Shown piece after piece: positions 34,991 through 45,729 of a stretch of 64,000 nt of DNA. This stretch comes from Branchiostoma floridae. Taxonomy: Eukaryota; Chordata; Leptocardii; Amphioxiformes; Branchiostomatidae. Position 1 is the first letter of the stretch. Every line of letters begins with the position of its first letter. A model generated the notes under the pieces. It made no database searches. It was not told where the DNA came from and worked only from the letters and a program-made list of their open reading frames with translations. The position numbers and the translations under genes are program-made. The stretch covers positions 1,464,544-1,528,543 of the forward strand of contig NC_049986.1 in assembly GCF_000003815.2 (NCBI RefSeq), read 5' to 3'.

Positions 34991-36040
34991 AGCAGGCAAG
35001 AGTTGCATTGTTTCCGCACAAGCTGGCCTGATGACCCACGTTGTAGGAACCAAGCAAATCGTCTGATTATCTACATAGTAGCAGCATATCAGGGATCGGT
35101 GCTTGCATTCTGTAGGCTTCTTTCTCCTTTTCTTTCCGCGATTTGCCGTCATCATCAAAGACGGGGTGAGTGAAAGGCGAGGAAGGGATAGAGAAGTCTT
35201 GTTTATTACGAACTTCAACTATGTTGATGACCTCATCCCTAGCGTTAAACATAGTGATAGATCTTCCGTGGGTGCGAGGTCCAACATTTCCTCCCTCCAC
35301 TTGGCGCATGTCCAGAACGATAGTGCGGATGTGGTCGGGATATATACTACGGTATGAATAATGCATTTGGGCTCTGTCTGTGATATGTACTGATTCCCGA
35401 TTATGCCGTGCTGATTTTGTTCTTGCTGTTCGCTGGGTGGAGGCAATGGTGAGTACTGATATCAGAATGCCGTCATATTAGCGTGTATATCAAGTCTGTA
35501 TACGGTCGACCGGTCCGTATTGATAATTTTGTCATACACAGTCGTACTCACATTGCGTACCTTACTTACCTTGTGACTACACCCTTAGTCTGTTTCTTCG
35601 GTGTCAACATGTTTTTCGTTAGCGCTGGGATTATCCTGTTAATCGAGCGTGCATGTATGGTTTTCTTGACAATGGAGGTATAGTGTCTAGTGTGTCTGTC
35701 TGTCTGTGTGTGTGTGTGTGTGTGTTCACGGTGTTTCTGAATACTTCTGGTCACCATAACTCTAGAAGCTTTGACTTTACTTGGATCCACATTGGAACCT
35801 TTGGATGTACTACGATGATATTCGGTATATGGTAACCTTGGTACTGCAGCAGAACTTTGCATCTTTTGACCCTGACATGCTATGGTCTTGTTTTTTTTCA
35901 TGGGAGATAGTTTGTGATGTAAGTAAGAAGTGATGTATGCATGCCCCCCTAGCAGCTTGCTCTGAAACTGCACACTTAATGAGGAAAATCTGTATTAAAG
36001 TATTTCCATTATAGGATTCAAGTACATGCAGCTCCAAATG
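34991..36040. other. No confident gene
   Basis: A minus-strand frame around 35067-35366 reads RTIVLDMRQVEGGNVGPRTHG and could be an exon of unknown type, but competing plus-strand frames overlap it and no domain is recognisable. A GT microsatellite is at about 35704-35722. Confidence 0.35.
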
Positions 36041-36043
36041 CCC

Positions 36044-36696
36044 CTACGTTGCCAGTGCCCTTTTCATTTCATGTGCCTGTTTTATGTAGTAGCCTGCTTT
36101 TGCCCTATCTCCCAGTTTAGCCCAGGCTGATGCGAGTGTTTTGAGGGAGATAACAACTTCACGAAGTGGTGTGTCCTGGTGCATTTTAAACGCCTGGTCA
36201 AAGTACTTGACGGTTTTCTGCAGTCCCCCATGCTGTATAGAACTGCTCTTAGAGGATGTAGTGTGGTGGCACTGAAAGGGATTGCTGTATCTTTGCCGAG
36301 AACTCTTCGGAACATCTGTAAGGCCTGTTCCAAGTACATCCGTTCGTTCTTGTGGTCTCCAAGTTCACATCATGTTATCCCCAACCTGGTAAGAAGACTT
36401 GCAATGATTTTCTCCCTGGCCGTATATACTCTTGTACATATCCAGGATCTGATCAAAAGAAGTCTTGCCTTTCCTGCGATCTCCTATCTCACAACAGGTT
36501 GTCCTAAGGTTACTGAGATAGGTTGCAATATCAAGACGTGCTGTATTCGGACCGTAGGTGGTTTTCGCCATCTGTAATGCCTGTTCAAAGTTATGAATTG
36601 TTTCTTTATGATCCCCATGTCCTTCAAGACTACTCCCATGTTATGGGGAGAGGTGGCATTTGTGACACTGGTGAGGGGATAGAGGAAGGTGTGCAC
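36044..36696 (-). pseudogene. TPR-repeat protein remnant (kinesin-light-chain/nephrocystin-3-like TPRs)
   Basis: Translating the minus strand in pieces gives four TPR-like blocks: NMGVVLKDMG; HNFEQALQMAKTTYGPNTA with ATYLSNLRTTCCEIGDRRKG; ELGDHKNERMYLEQALQMF; and KYFDQAFKMHQ with WAKLGDRAKAGYYIKQAHE. These end at a TAG at 36044-36046. Continuity needs three frame changes (one base lost in the GGGG after the first block, a shift near 36380, and one base lost near 36226), and there is a TGA in the LGIT-CELG helix near 36367. Such TPRs scaffold protein-protein contacts. Large TPR families exist in lancelets, often with NACHT or NB-ARC domains, but none is visible here. It is a non-functional remnant. 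Confidence 0.7.
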
Positions 36697-36749
36697 TTTC
36701 TCGAAGCTTCCAATCTTTTATAATGTTTTCTTGTAATGTTAGGGTAAAG

Positions 36750-38370
36750 ACATTGTTATTGTTGTTTTATTAGCTTAGCTCCTTTAGCTGTCGCAGTTAC
36801 ATGAAATAGCTACTCTTCCAATAGTAACAATTACATTGAAAACATGGACACTGGGAATAACATACACAACATATAACAACGTATAACTAATGTAGAATAA
36901 GAAAGAACCATGTAACGTTACATCTTAGTAATTCTAATAGCGTAAAGCGTGTTCAGGAGACAAAATGTGTCAATTTGAATGACACACCTTTAGAATAGCG
37001 CTGTAAGAACTGCATCCTTATATAACTTAGTTACAGCGGCAACTGTTTGCATAATGATTCCTCTTCGTGACAAATATAAAGCATTCACAAGTTCATGATG
37101 TTTCATGATGTGATGTTCCTGCAAGTTGTGCACCAAATCTTTACTAACTCACTTAGGCTCTGCATTATGGATGACATAATGTAATTGGAACATATTACAT
37201 AGATCTTATGTGTCCAGCTTTCCCCGAGAACTGCAGAAGGCTTTCATTTAGGGCCTGGGTTTGTGGTTGTATGCGGATTGATACACACGAATCACGTTGT
37301 GAATAGGCGAGGCATATGAGGCGTTTGCATGGTCGTGTTACGTAATAAATTGATGCGCCAAGAGATGATACCATATTTTCCATATATAGCCGTCATCAAT
37401 AGGTGACAACGCTTGACCTGTTCGTTTGGAGGACGAAGACTATGCTTTGTAGGAACATTTAGGTGCTAACAGTGGTCGGTATATTCGCTCTCTTTCTACA
37501 ATGTAGGAATTGATATTCAATGTCTTTGTCACTGGTTCTGAGCAAACCTTTATGTTTGTACGGTGCGGCATGTCCAGGGTACTGAGGTCGTCCTTCAGTC
37601 TTCAACATTTTCAAAATTTTCTCTGACTTTTCCGATCCGGAACGTTTTTAGAGACAATTTGTACGACACACTTGTAGAATAGCGCTGTAAGTACTGCATA
37701 TAAAAAGCTAATACCGGAATGCGTGGTCAGGAGACAAGCTGTGACACTTGTAGAATAGCGCCGTAAGCACAGTATATAATTAACATAGAATAGCGCTGAA
37801 AAAAACAACTAAATTTTTCATATAGACTACTATAATGGCGGAAAACGTGTTTATGATGTAAACTGTGTCAATTTGTATTATAGCCTTGTAGAATAATGCC
37901 GTAAGAACTGTATATAACTGATTATTACATAGAATAGCGCTGAAATAACTATAGACAACTATCTAATGGCGGAAAACATGTTTAGGAGACAAACTGTGTC
38001 AATTTGTATGACACACCTATAGGAAAAAACAACTGTACATGTCTCCATGCATATGTCACACTTGTAGAAAAGGGCTGTTCAAATCGTCTAACCATTATAA
38101 TGGATAATAGATCTCTCAGGAAGACTTTAGTGCTTGAGTATCACTATGTATGTATGTGTCTAAGCCGTTTAAAACTGTCTTTGAGTTGATAATGACAGAA
38201 GACTTTTACATGGCAATGGCTCACTGGTAGAAAAGCGATGTTTTAACCGTACAAAAATGTCTTAAAGCGAAAAGCATTGTCAGGAAGACAGCTGCATAAA
38301 TTTATGTAAAACTTATAAAATCGCTACATACAACTGGGGCAATTACTGTCGTATTGATATCTCCTTATGG
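36750..38370. other. No recognisable gene; diverged repeats
   Basis: Several loose repeats of TTGTAGAATAGCGCTGTAAG (for example near 36995, 37670, 37745 and 37895) with ACACACCT and GGAGACAAACTGTGTCAATT suggest an old tandem array of ~150-250-bp units. Nothing coding is visible. Confidence 0.45.
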
Positions 38371-38379
38371 TTCATATGA

Positions 38380-38663
38380 ATGTTTTTTTGGGGTGAAATA
38401 TCGCTTGTGACGAAATTCGACTGAAAAAATCAGATTATACATTCAGTCATATGGTCTGCCATCTTAAATATGAGCAATGACGTTATAAAAGTAGCATAAA
38501 TTATGATTTCTAAATCATAAAGGTAACTTAAAATTACATAAGTTGATATTGATATAGGAAAACAAGTGTGGTTTGGGAAACAAACCTCGAAACCTCATTG
38601 TTTAAAGTGAAATTATCAGTTTTAGCCCCCCCCCCCCGTTCCCCTCCCTAAGTCTGGATAGGG
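38380..38663. mobile_element. piggyBac-like MITE, 5'-deleted copy
   Basis: The right end CTGGATAGGG followed by TTAA (38664-38667) matches the right end of the element at 40556-41424. The interior shares GTCTGCCATCTT and AAATTATCAGTTTTAGCCCC. The left terminus was not found, so this copy is truncated. Confidence 0.65.
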
Positions 38664-39241
38664 TTAAACATCTTCTGATGATTATAATTCTGCATTCCTG
38701 AATTCTTCTAACGTCACATTTCGAATATTTATATATATATATATGATTTTGAAATACATAGACCAATCACAAAGATACGAATTTGCAGTCACAAAACGAA
38801 CGGAAGACAAGTCGGAAGAAAATTCGTCCTGCCCAAATGAGATTGAAGATGAGCTTCACTTTTTTCCGCCTAATCGAAAGAAGTTCATACGTTATAAATA
38901 TATCTAAGAATATTTAGACATCAGAAACAACAGTGTAAATTGAATTAAACAGTAGGGGTCCTTACCGGTGTGAGTGGTTCAGGGATGACGTCAGAGTTTC
39001 GTTGCGCAGTAGCGGGCAAAACTTCGTAATACGATTTGAGTGCGACTTAAGATCCTAGAAAATCCTTATTTTTCTTGAAAATATTTGCCCAATTAACAAT
39101 CTGGAGACTTTTTTTTAGGTAGGAGGGACTGCTAGGGTCTAACCTTTCTTGTTTTGGTCAGAATTTGTTCAGGTCGGCAGTTTATTTGTGTAAGGACAGG
39201 TTTTAGTTGTAGGATACTACCGGTTATATCAGGAGGGATCT

Positions 39242-39356
39242 TACTCTCCAAGCATAGGTTGAGTCGCGTAGATATAGTAGTAGTCGGAAAAATTACACCG
39301 GCGCTCCCCTTGACTACTAATATGTCTACGCGACTCAAGCCTCTGCTTGGAGAGTA
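39242..39356. mobile_element. 115-bp foldback MITE with perfect 9-bp target duplication
   Basis: The left end is TACTCTCCAAGCATAGGTTG and the right end CTCTGCTTGGAGAGTA. The arms continue inward with GAGTCGCGTAGA/TCTACGCGACTC. GAGGGATCT flanks it on both sides (39233-39241 and 39357-39365). The termini match those of 13120-13330, so the two belong to one family. Confidence 0.85.
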
Positions 39357-39369
39357 GAGGGATCTGGGG

Positions 39370-40550
39370 TCTCTTTCATAGATCGAGTTTTCTTCGGGGA
39401 ATGAGCCGAACAACCTCCTGTTTTCTTTCAATGGTTACAGACTAGCTATATATATAGACTCAAGTGCCTTTCTGGTGGAGAAGAAATATGGGTTAGTACT
39501 TTTTTTAAGCCTTCGTTCAGTGTATTTTAACAGGCTTTCATATGGGCAGCCCTTACACCGCATTTCTGCCCCGCAGCCCTCAAGTCCTGCGACCGCACAT
39601 GGGGCAATAACGGTCACCTGAGTGGCGCCGATCGCGAATGGCAGCTCGCTCCAGACCCTTGCGAATTAGCCTATTCATATATATATATATATATATATAC
39701 ATATTGTAAGCTCCTCGTTATTCAGCCCTTGGCTGCCAAGAAAGAGTAGTTGGCCCACCCAATTCCAACATGCCGATATATTGATACACTTACTTACTCG
39801 TACATATTCACGTAGTTAATCACGTAATTGATCGTTTACACTTGTATATCTGTAGCAGACCTTTATTGTTGTGTCAATAAAGACGGTAGATAATCAGGAA
39901 AGTCCTTTTCAAGGAAAGAAAACTGATGCTCGACTCCCTGCACAATAGTGGCAAAATGTAGCGAGGTTTTCGAGAAAAATACCCGGGTGCGATGAAACAT
40001 TCAATATTCATCATACCATGACGTTTATGAAATTTGATAATGAAATAGTTGTTTAAAATCGTATTTATTTCATTTAAATGAGATAACAGATGGCTCTTAG
40101 TCATGTTTCAAGTGTTCCGATCCAACAGATTCGCCTGTGCGTGACTCCTGCTGATAATGATCTAGTAAGCCGATTGTCGGTCCATGCATATATGTACATC
40201 GGTCGTAACTGTCGCGGATCACAGATTGTATAAGCTGGCTTACGGCGCACTAGTCAAGATTTATTGTTAATCATTAATGACCAACTGACGGTAAGAATGC
40301 TTTTTGCACTGTTATTTTTTACAGGGTAAATCTGTTGAGGCAAACAGACCTTAGAACATAAACTTCTAGGCGTCGGAAAAAAGTGATCTTGTCTGACCGC
40401 ACCAACGATCGATGTTGAATAATTTAGAAAATGTCTCAGGTAAGCCTTACGGTAAGGGCACGTAAGGCAGTAAGGCAGTGTTAGCCGAGTCTAAAGTCTC
40501 TATCTTAGCTCAGAGGGTCCAAACACCTCGGTGATAATTAGAAGACCACA
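39370..40550. other. No recognisable gene
   Basis: AT-rich DNA with a TA microsatellite near 39680-39700. Short frames lack motifs. Confidence 0.4.
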
Positions 40551-40555
40551 CTTAA

Positions 40556-41424
40556 CCCTATCCAGACCGGGCTTTTTGGGCCTTCCTGGGACCGGGGGGG
40601 GGGGGCTCTTTTGACCCCCCCCCCTTCGTAATTTCAAAACGGCTTGGGTTACGATCACCAAATTTGGAAGGAATTTTCTGTAATTTTGGTATCGTTATGA
40701 CGTAATATGACGTAATTATGACGTCATAATGTCATATTTTGGGCTAAAATCGTCAAAATATGAAATTTCCGCTATACTTAAATGTATTGAACAAAACGAT
40801 GACAATAAAGGGTATCCTTATTGGTTTCCAAATCTGCCCAGTCTTTTTATGGCCCAAGGACCATTTTGTCCCCCATCCTTGGATCCGCCAAGCTTTGAAC
40901 TTTCCTAAAATACCGAATTGTTTTTCCCTTTTTAAAACCCCCAAAACCCCAATAAGAAAAGGCGGCTAAAGTGATTGTTTTTTGTAAGAAAATAAAAGAT
41001 TTTGACGGTATTTGAGTAAAAATAACATGTATTTATCGTTGAAAATGACATTGTCTGCCATCTTGGATTTTGACCCATGACGTCATTAAATTAGCATTAA
41101 TTATGAATATTTGATTAGGAATGTAACTAAAAATTACCCAGGATGTTAATGATATAAATAAACAAGTTTGATATAGCAATAAAACCATGAAATCCCATCA
41201 TTCAAACTGAAATTAGTAAATTTGGGAAAATATGCCTGTCAGAAACCCGTTGCCATGGCAACCCGAAATTTCCCAAAGTAAAAATTTTTTCACCGAATTG
41301 TTGCCAACAATATTTTAGGAAAAGTCACCAAGTTTCGTAGTCCTAGCACACGTCGTTCGGCAGTTATACGACGTCAAAGTTGGCGCGGGCACTTTTAGCC
41401 CCCCCCCCCCCGGTCTGGATAGGG
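40556..41424. mobile_element. piggyBac-like MITE, full-length
   Basis: Inverted ends CCCTATCCAGACCGG at the left and CCGGTCTGGATAGGG at the right are each bounded by TTAA (40552-40555 and 41425-41428), the hallmark of piggyBac insertion. The 869-bp interior has poly-G and poly-C runs next to the termini and no transposase. Partial relatives lie near 3240-3645, 38380-38663 and 50735-51245. Confidence 0.9.
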
Positions 41425-41540
41425 TTAAGGTAGACTCCCTGGGAATTTTAGGAAGTTGAAGACTGGAAAAAGTACATACTGAGGTGAGTGAAATACCTCC
41501 CTTCTGTGTTACGCTACACGATAGTTGATGTGTTTTGGGG

Positions 41541-42478
41541 TCACACGGTGGTCAAATACGGGCTCAAAACCTCCCATGTCTAGCCGAATTCGAACCTTCT
41601 TCTATGATGTTCCATCTGACGTAATTCGAACCGAACCCGTGTTCTATTTAGGTCATCTGCGGTCATTGCAGGTAAAACCGTGCTTTCTGGCATTTCCCCC
41701 AACTAACTTGAATCAGGCGAAAAATATAGTTTTTAACCAATGTAAACAATTTTCTGGACAGTACATCCATGCTTTCACTTTGTTTGGGACCTGTAATATG
41801 TAACGAAGCTACTGGCGTTTTTGTTGGTGACCTTGAATATCATAAGTGTTGTTTACACCGGTATCAATTACACCCTCCCGCTCTCCGTGCGGCATGACAT
41901 GTGTGCAAACATCGTTTAAGATCTCCACCAAGAAGAGTCCAACATAACTCATTGACGGCTCAAAATGACCGCAACGGTTTTCCCGAGATTTCCGTTTTTG
42001 GGATTTTTAAAAAATGCCTTAGATTTTGAATTATTAGTAATTAAGTGCGAAAAATGCCATTTTTACGCATATTTTTGACTGTAACTTTACTTAAAATTAA
42101 AAATTAAAAAATCCCAAAAACAGAAAGTTTTATTAGCCTCTCAGATGACGAAAAATATAAAAATCGAGAATTTGCAATGGCACTTGCGGCCCATCTTATC
42201 AAGAGTATGGTCAAATTGAAGGCCTTCCTTGAAACAGAAAATAATCGTCTTTGGAAGCAAAATCGAAACAAAACAACTATCTCAATTCAAACGGGAAGAT
42301 TATAACTATCTAAAATTGCGAATTCAATCTTATTTTGAATACATTTTCCTTGTCATAACATCTTGTTTATTTTGAAATATTTTACGGTTAGCAAACAGTA
42401 GGCCTCTTGTAACCCGATACTCTGTCGAACTCGCATAGCAACGGGAAAGAATACCCTAGCAACCGACCGCCGTGTCAC
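41541..42478 (+). mobile_element. ~0.94-kb non-autonomous element, forward copy
   Basis: Matches the reverse complement of 53691-54602 along nearly its whole length. Matching landmarks include CCTCCCATGTCTAGCCGAAT, CATTGACGGCTCAAAATGAC and AACTCGCATAGCAACGGGAA. Both ends carry CACGG(T/C)GGTC in inverse orientation, which suggests short terminal inverted repeats. No protein is encoded. Confidence 0.75.
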
Positions 42479-42772
42479 GAGAGGTACAATTGCTGTATTG
42501 ATTAGCCACATACAATGTTTGGTTCATACGTCATAATAAAAATGGAAAGAGGAAATGTCAAACAGGAACATTGTCAGAAGCCACTCGCTTGGTACACAAC
42601 TACATTCTGAAAATAGCCTATTTTACTTACTGACAAAAATGTCACTCAGTTTTTCAGAAATATCGTTCCAGGAAAAAAATAAGGAGGTTTTAAGTTATGA
42701 AATTTATTTGTCTAACAAACAACTAGTAAACTAGAATCACCGCATCAGACATGTTCTATCAGGCCTGCAAAC

Positions 42773-43224
42773 AGGGCAATGACCCCTAATTGACGGCTGC
42801 GCAGAAGGTCCCCGGTGAGTCCCCACAGGATTGATTTTTAAAAGTATCAGAAGATGTGTTTTTCTTTGGAAATGTTGGCATCTTGGAGCTGTATTCTACA
42901 GGTAAGGGTTGTAGGTTTTTTATTATGTCGAAAAAAACAGACTTTTAAGCCTGTTTTGGGTGCCTGGAACACTAGAAAGAAGTTTGTTATGTAGCTGTCA
43001 TTGTAGTGCCAGATGGGGTCAAAGGTCACCGAGTTGCGTTTGGATGCAAATCACCGGTCAGAAAGTTCCGAAAAGTTGAGAATGGACATTTTAGAAGCCG
43101 GGCTACCCTCTCAATGTTAGTTTTTCGAGAACGAAACGTCAGGTAGGTGACTTTTGACAGCTTCTATTTGCCATTAAATGCATTATAAGGATAGGGAAGA
43201 CATGATTGGTGGTCACTGCTCTGC
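42773..43224 (+). repeat. ~452-bp direct repeat, left copy (LTR-like)
   Basis: Runs from AGGGCAATGACCCCTAATTG to GATTGGTGGTCACTGCTC and is nearly identical to 44098-44549 (one difference noticed: GATGTG(T/C)TTTTC). The ~873-bp space between the copies has no recognisable gag or pol. The ends are not TG...CA, so an LTR identity is only one reading. Confidence 0.85.
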
Positions 43225-44097
43225 CATGTTCGGCAGGGTATTCAAGTTCAAAATTAGCAGGTGTCAAGACACTTCAAGTGATGCGGGAAGGGTTGTCAAG
43301 CATTGTCACAAGTTTTAAAGACTTCACGGAGACCCTACTCCAAGGATTGGTCCCCAGGGAGCACAGGTGTCAGGAGGGATGTGGTAAGGTTTGTGGCTTT
43401 GGTTAGACTTCATATTGTTTAGCAAAAAGTGGCACAAACAGGGGAAAATGGTAAAATCTGCTCACCCTGTCATAAGGGGACTACTCTCCATCAGTTTAGA
43501 CACCAAAATTTGTATCTAAATGCTGTTAGACCACACTTTGGAGCAGATGATGAGAGTGCATAGAATGAGGGGGGGGGTAGGTGTGTCCTTTGGGGCTTAT
43601 ATATCATTGGGGGCCAATATGTTCCCAAAAATTGGTTATATGGGCAAAAGAAAGGCTTTACCTGACTCAACTGACTGAAATTTCTTGAGAAATTCTGCCA
43701 TTTTAGTGGTTTTGGGCCTGATTTCTTACTTTCTGTACCTTTTATTGATAATGTAATATGCACTCTCATAAAATGCTTCAAAGTCTAACCTGGCAGCTTT
43801 TCAATACAACTTTAGGTGTGTAAATGGTGGGAGAATACTTTCCTTATGCTAGAAAGATCAGCTTTTAACTTTTTCTTCAGTTTGTGTCACTTTTTGGTTA
43901 ATGCTATGGAGCCTATCAAATGCCTCAAACCACTGCCAAAGCCTTGAGGAAAGTCCTCTGACACCTGCCATGAGATCCATTCCCCTGGGAGCATTCTTGG
44001 TCAGAAAGCTTTGAAACTTGGGATAATGTTTGAAAACTCTTACTCGCATCATGCGAAATGATTGAAACTTGTCAATTCTCAAGTTCGGGCCCCTACA

Positions 44098-44549
44098 AGG
44101 GCAATGACCCCTAATTGACGGCTGCGCAGAAGGTCCCCGGTGAGTCCCCACAGGATTGATTTTTAAAAGTATCAGAAGATGTGCTTTTCTTTGGAAATGT
44201 TGGCATCTTGGAGCTGTATTCTACAGGTAAGGGTTGTAGGTTTTTTATTATGTCGAAAAAAACAGACTTTTAAGCCTGTTTTGGGTGCCTGGAACACTAG
44301 AAAGAAGTTTGTTATGTAGCTGTCATTGTAGTGCCAGATGGGGTCAAAGGTCACCGAGTTGCGTTTGGATGCAAATCACCGGTCAGAAAGTTCCGAAAAG
44401 TTGAGAATGGACATTTTAGAAGCCGGGCTACCCTCTCAATGTTAGTTTTTCGAGAACGAAACGTCAGGTAGGTGACTTTTGACAGCTTCTATTTGCCATT
44501 AAATGCATTATAAGGATAGGGAAGACATGATTGGTGGTCACTGCTCAAC
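44098..44549 (+). repeat. ~452-bp direct repeat, right copy (LTR-like)
   Basis: Same orientation as 42773-43224, offset 1325 bases. Near identity points to a very recent origin of the pair. A 60-codon minus-strand frame is identical in both copies simply because the DNA is. Confidence 0.85.
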
Positions 44550-44624
44550 AAACCTTCATGTTTTTCAAATTCTTCAAATTCTTCAGTCTGCTTACTGACA
44601 TTTTCTCTTATGTATAACATCAAT

Positions 44625-45370
44625 CCTGATTAACCAGACTTCGGCGACCTCACACCTCCATTGTAGGATTTGTAACGTTTATGCATAGAGACATTCATCT
44701 TCACCAAACTCAGACACGCCTTACGTCTGAAAATTCCAACAGTTACCACCGAAGAACTGTGGCATATTCATTTCAATTATGCAAATTATGCCACTATCTA
44801 CATTTCTTTTATTTACTTCAGGTCCACCACAAAACAAGACTCATGGAGAAAGCTTGTTGTATAGGCACAAGTTCTCCTGAGCATTTTCCATGGAAGTCAC
44901 GATGGAATAACGCTAGGCTTGCTACATTGCACCTTAGAAACAGAGATTGTAAGGTGGCGAACAGGTCACACAAGTTTGGTATCTGTTTATGTCCCCAGTT
45001 TCTATAAAATACATGCGTTATGTGTTATGTGTATGAAAGTTATTTGTCTTAATGTTAAAAGCTATCCAAAAAGTCTATCAGTCCACAGGCTGTAATAATA
45101 TGTTTGGTACATTTCGTGTCTAGACTACAACATAATACACATGCATTTCTTCTTCTTTTGCACGCATATATTAACTAATTCCCTTTGACGATTAAGAAGA
45201 CTGGTGGTTGTCGGTGTTTGTGTCTGTGTGTGCACAATATAACTCGAGAAGCTGAGAATGAATGATTGCTTCTGCAATAGAGTCTTTTGTATGTTAAAAG
45301 TATAGTTTTTGAAGAGTTCTGTCCAAGACAACCAAGTTCTATTCTAAATAAAACTTCTATGACGTTTTTT
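44625..45370. repeat. Interspersed repeat related to 46.7-48.0 kb
   Basis: The left end CTTCGGCGACCTCACACCTC and later GTCTATCAGTCCACAGGCTG and TTCGTGTCTAGACT resemble 46680-46780 and 47960-48020. This is an old, diverged family. Not coding. Confidence 0.45.
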
Positions 45371-45724
45371 CTACAAATGACTGTTTAGTTTCTGGCTTTC
45401 AGGTAGTTTCCAATATGTCATAAACAACTCATTACCTTCACACGGCTGGCACAAGTGACTACCACAAATATTACCTGTGGACATATCAGACAATAGGCAG
45501 TGTTGGCTGAACCCAAAGTCTGTGTCTGGTCTCAGGTAGTCCAACCACTTTGGGGCTGAGTTGAAATACACACCTAAGATATACTCCCTGAGAAAGTAGC
45601 ATCCATACTGACATGAGTCAAGCAACTTCTTTTTTGGTACCCTACATGGTAGTTGATGTGGGTTTTCTGGCTTCCAGAAGTAATTTTTCAACGATTCTAC
45701 TATTAAATCGTTGAAGAGGTTCAT
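45371..45724 (-). CDS. Hypothetical 117-codon frame, Cys-rich
   Basis: An uninterrupted minus-strand frame whose C-terminal half has several cysteines (DSCQYGCYF, SQHCLLSD, GSHLCQPCEG). It lies apart from any recognised gene, has no signal peptide or transmembrane segment, and I do not recognise a family. It may be an exon, part of a decayed transposon protein, or chance. Confidence 0.2.
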   Translation of the reverse strand: MNLFNDLIVESLKNYFWKPENPHQLPCRVPKKKLLDSCQYGCYFLREYILGVYFNSAPKWLDYLRPDTDFGFSQHCLLSDMSTGNICGSHLCQPCEGNELFMTYWKLPESQKLNSHL

Positions 45725-45729
45725 CAGTC

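Noticed and set aside
35067-35366. 99-codon minus frame (RTIVLDMRQVEGG...)
   Set aside because: Protein-like wording, but both strands are open, no splice pair is convincing and no family is recognised.
42847-44354. Identical 60-codon frames at 42847 and 44172
   Set aside because: Identity follows from the 452-bp direct repeat, not from protein conservation.
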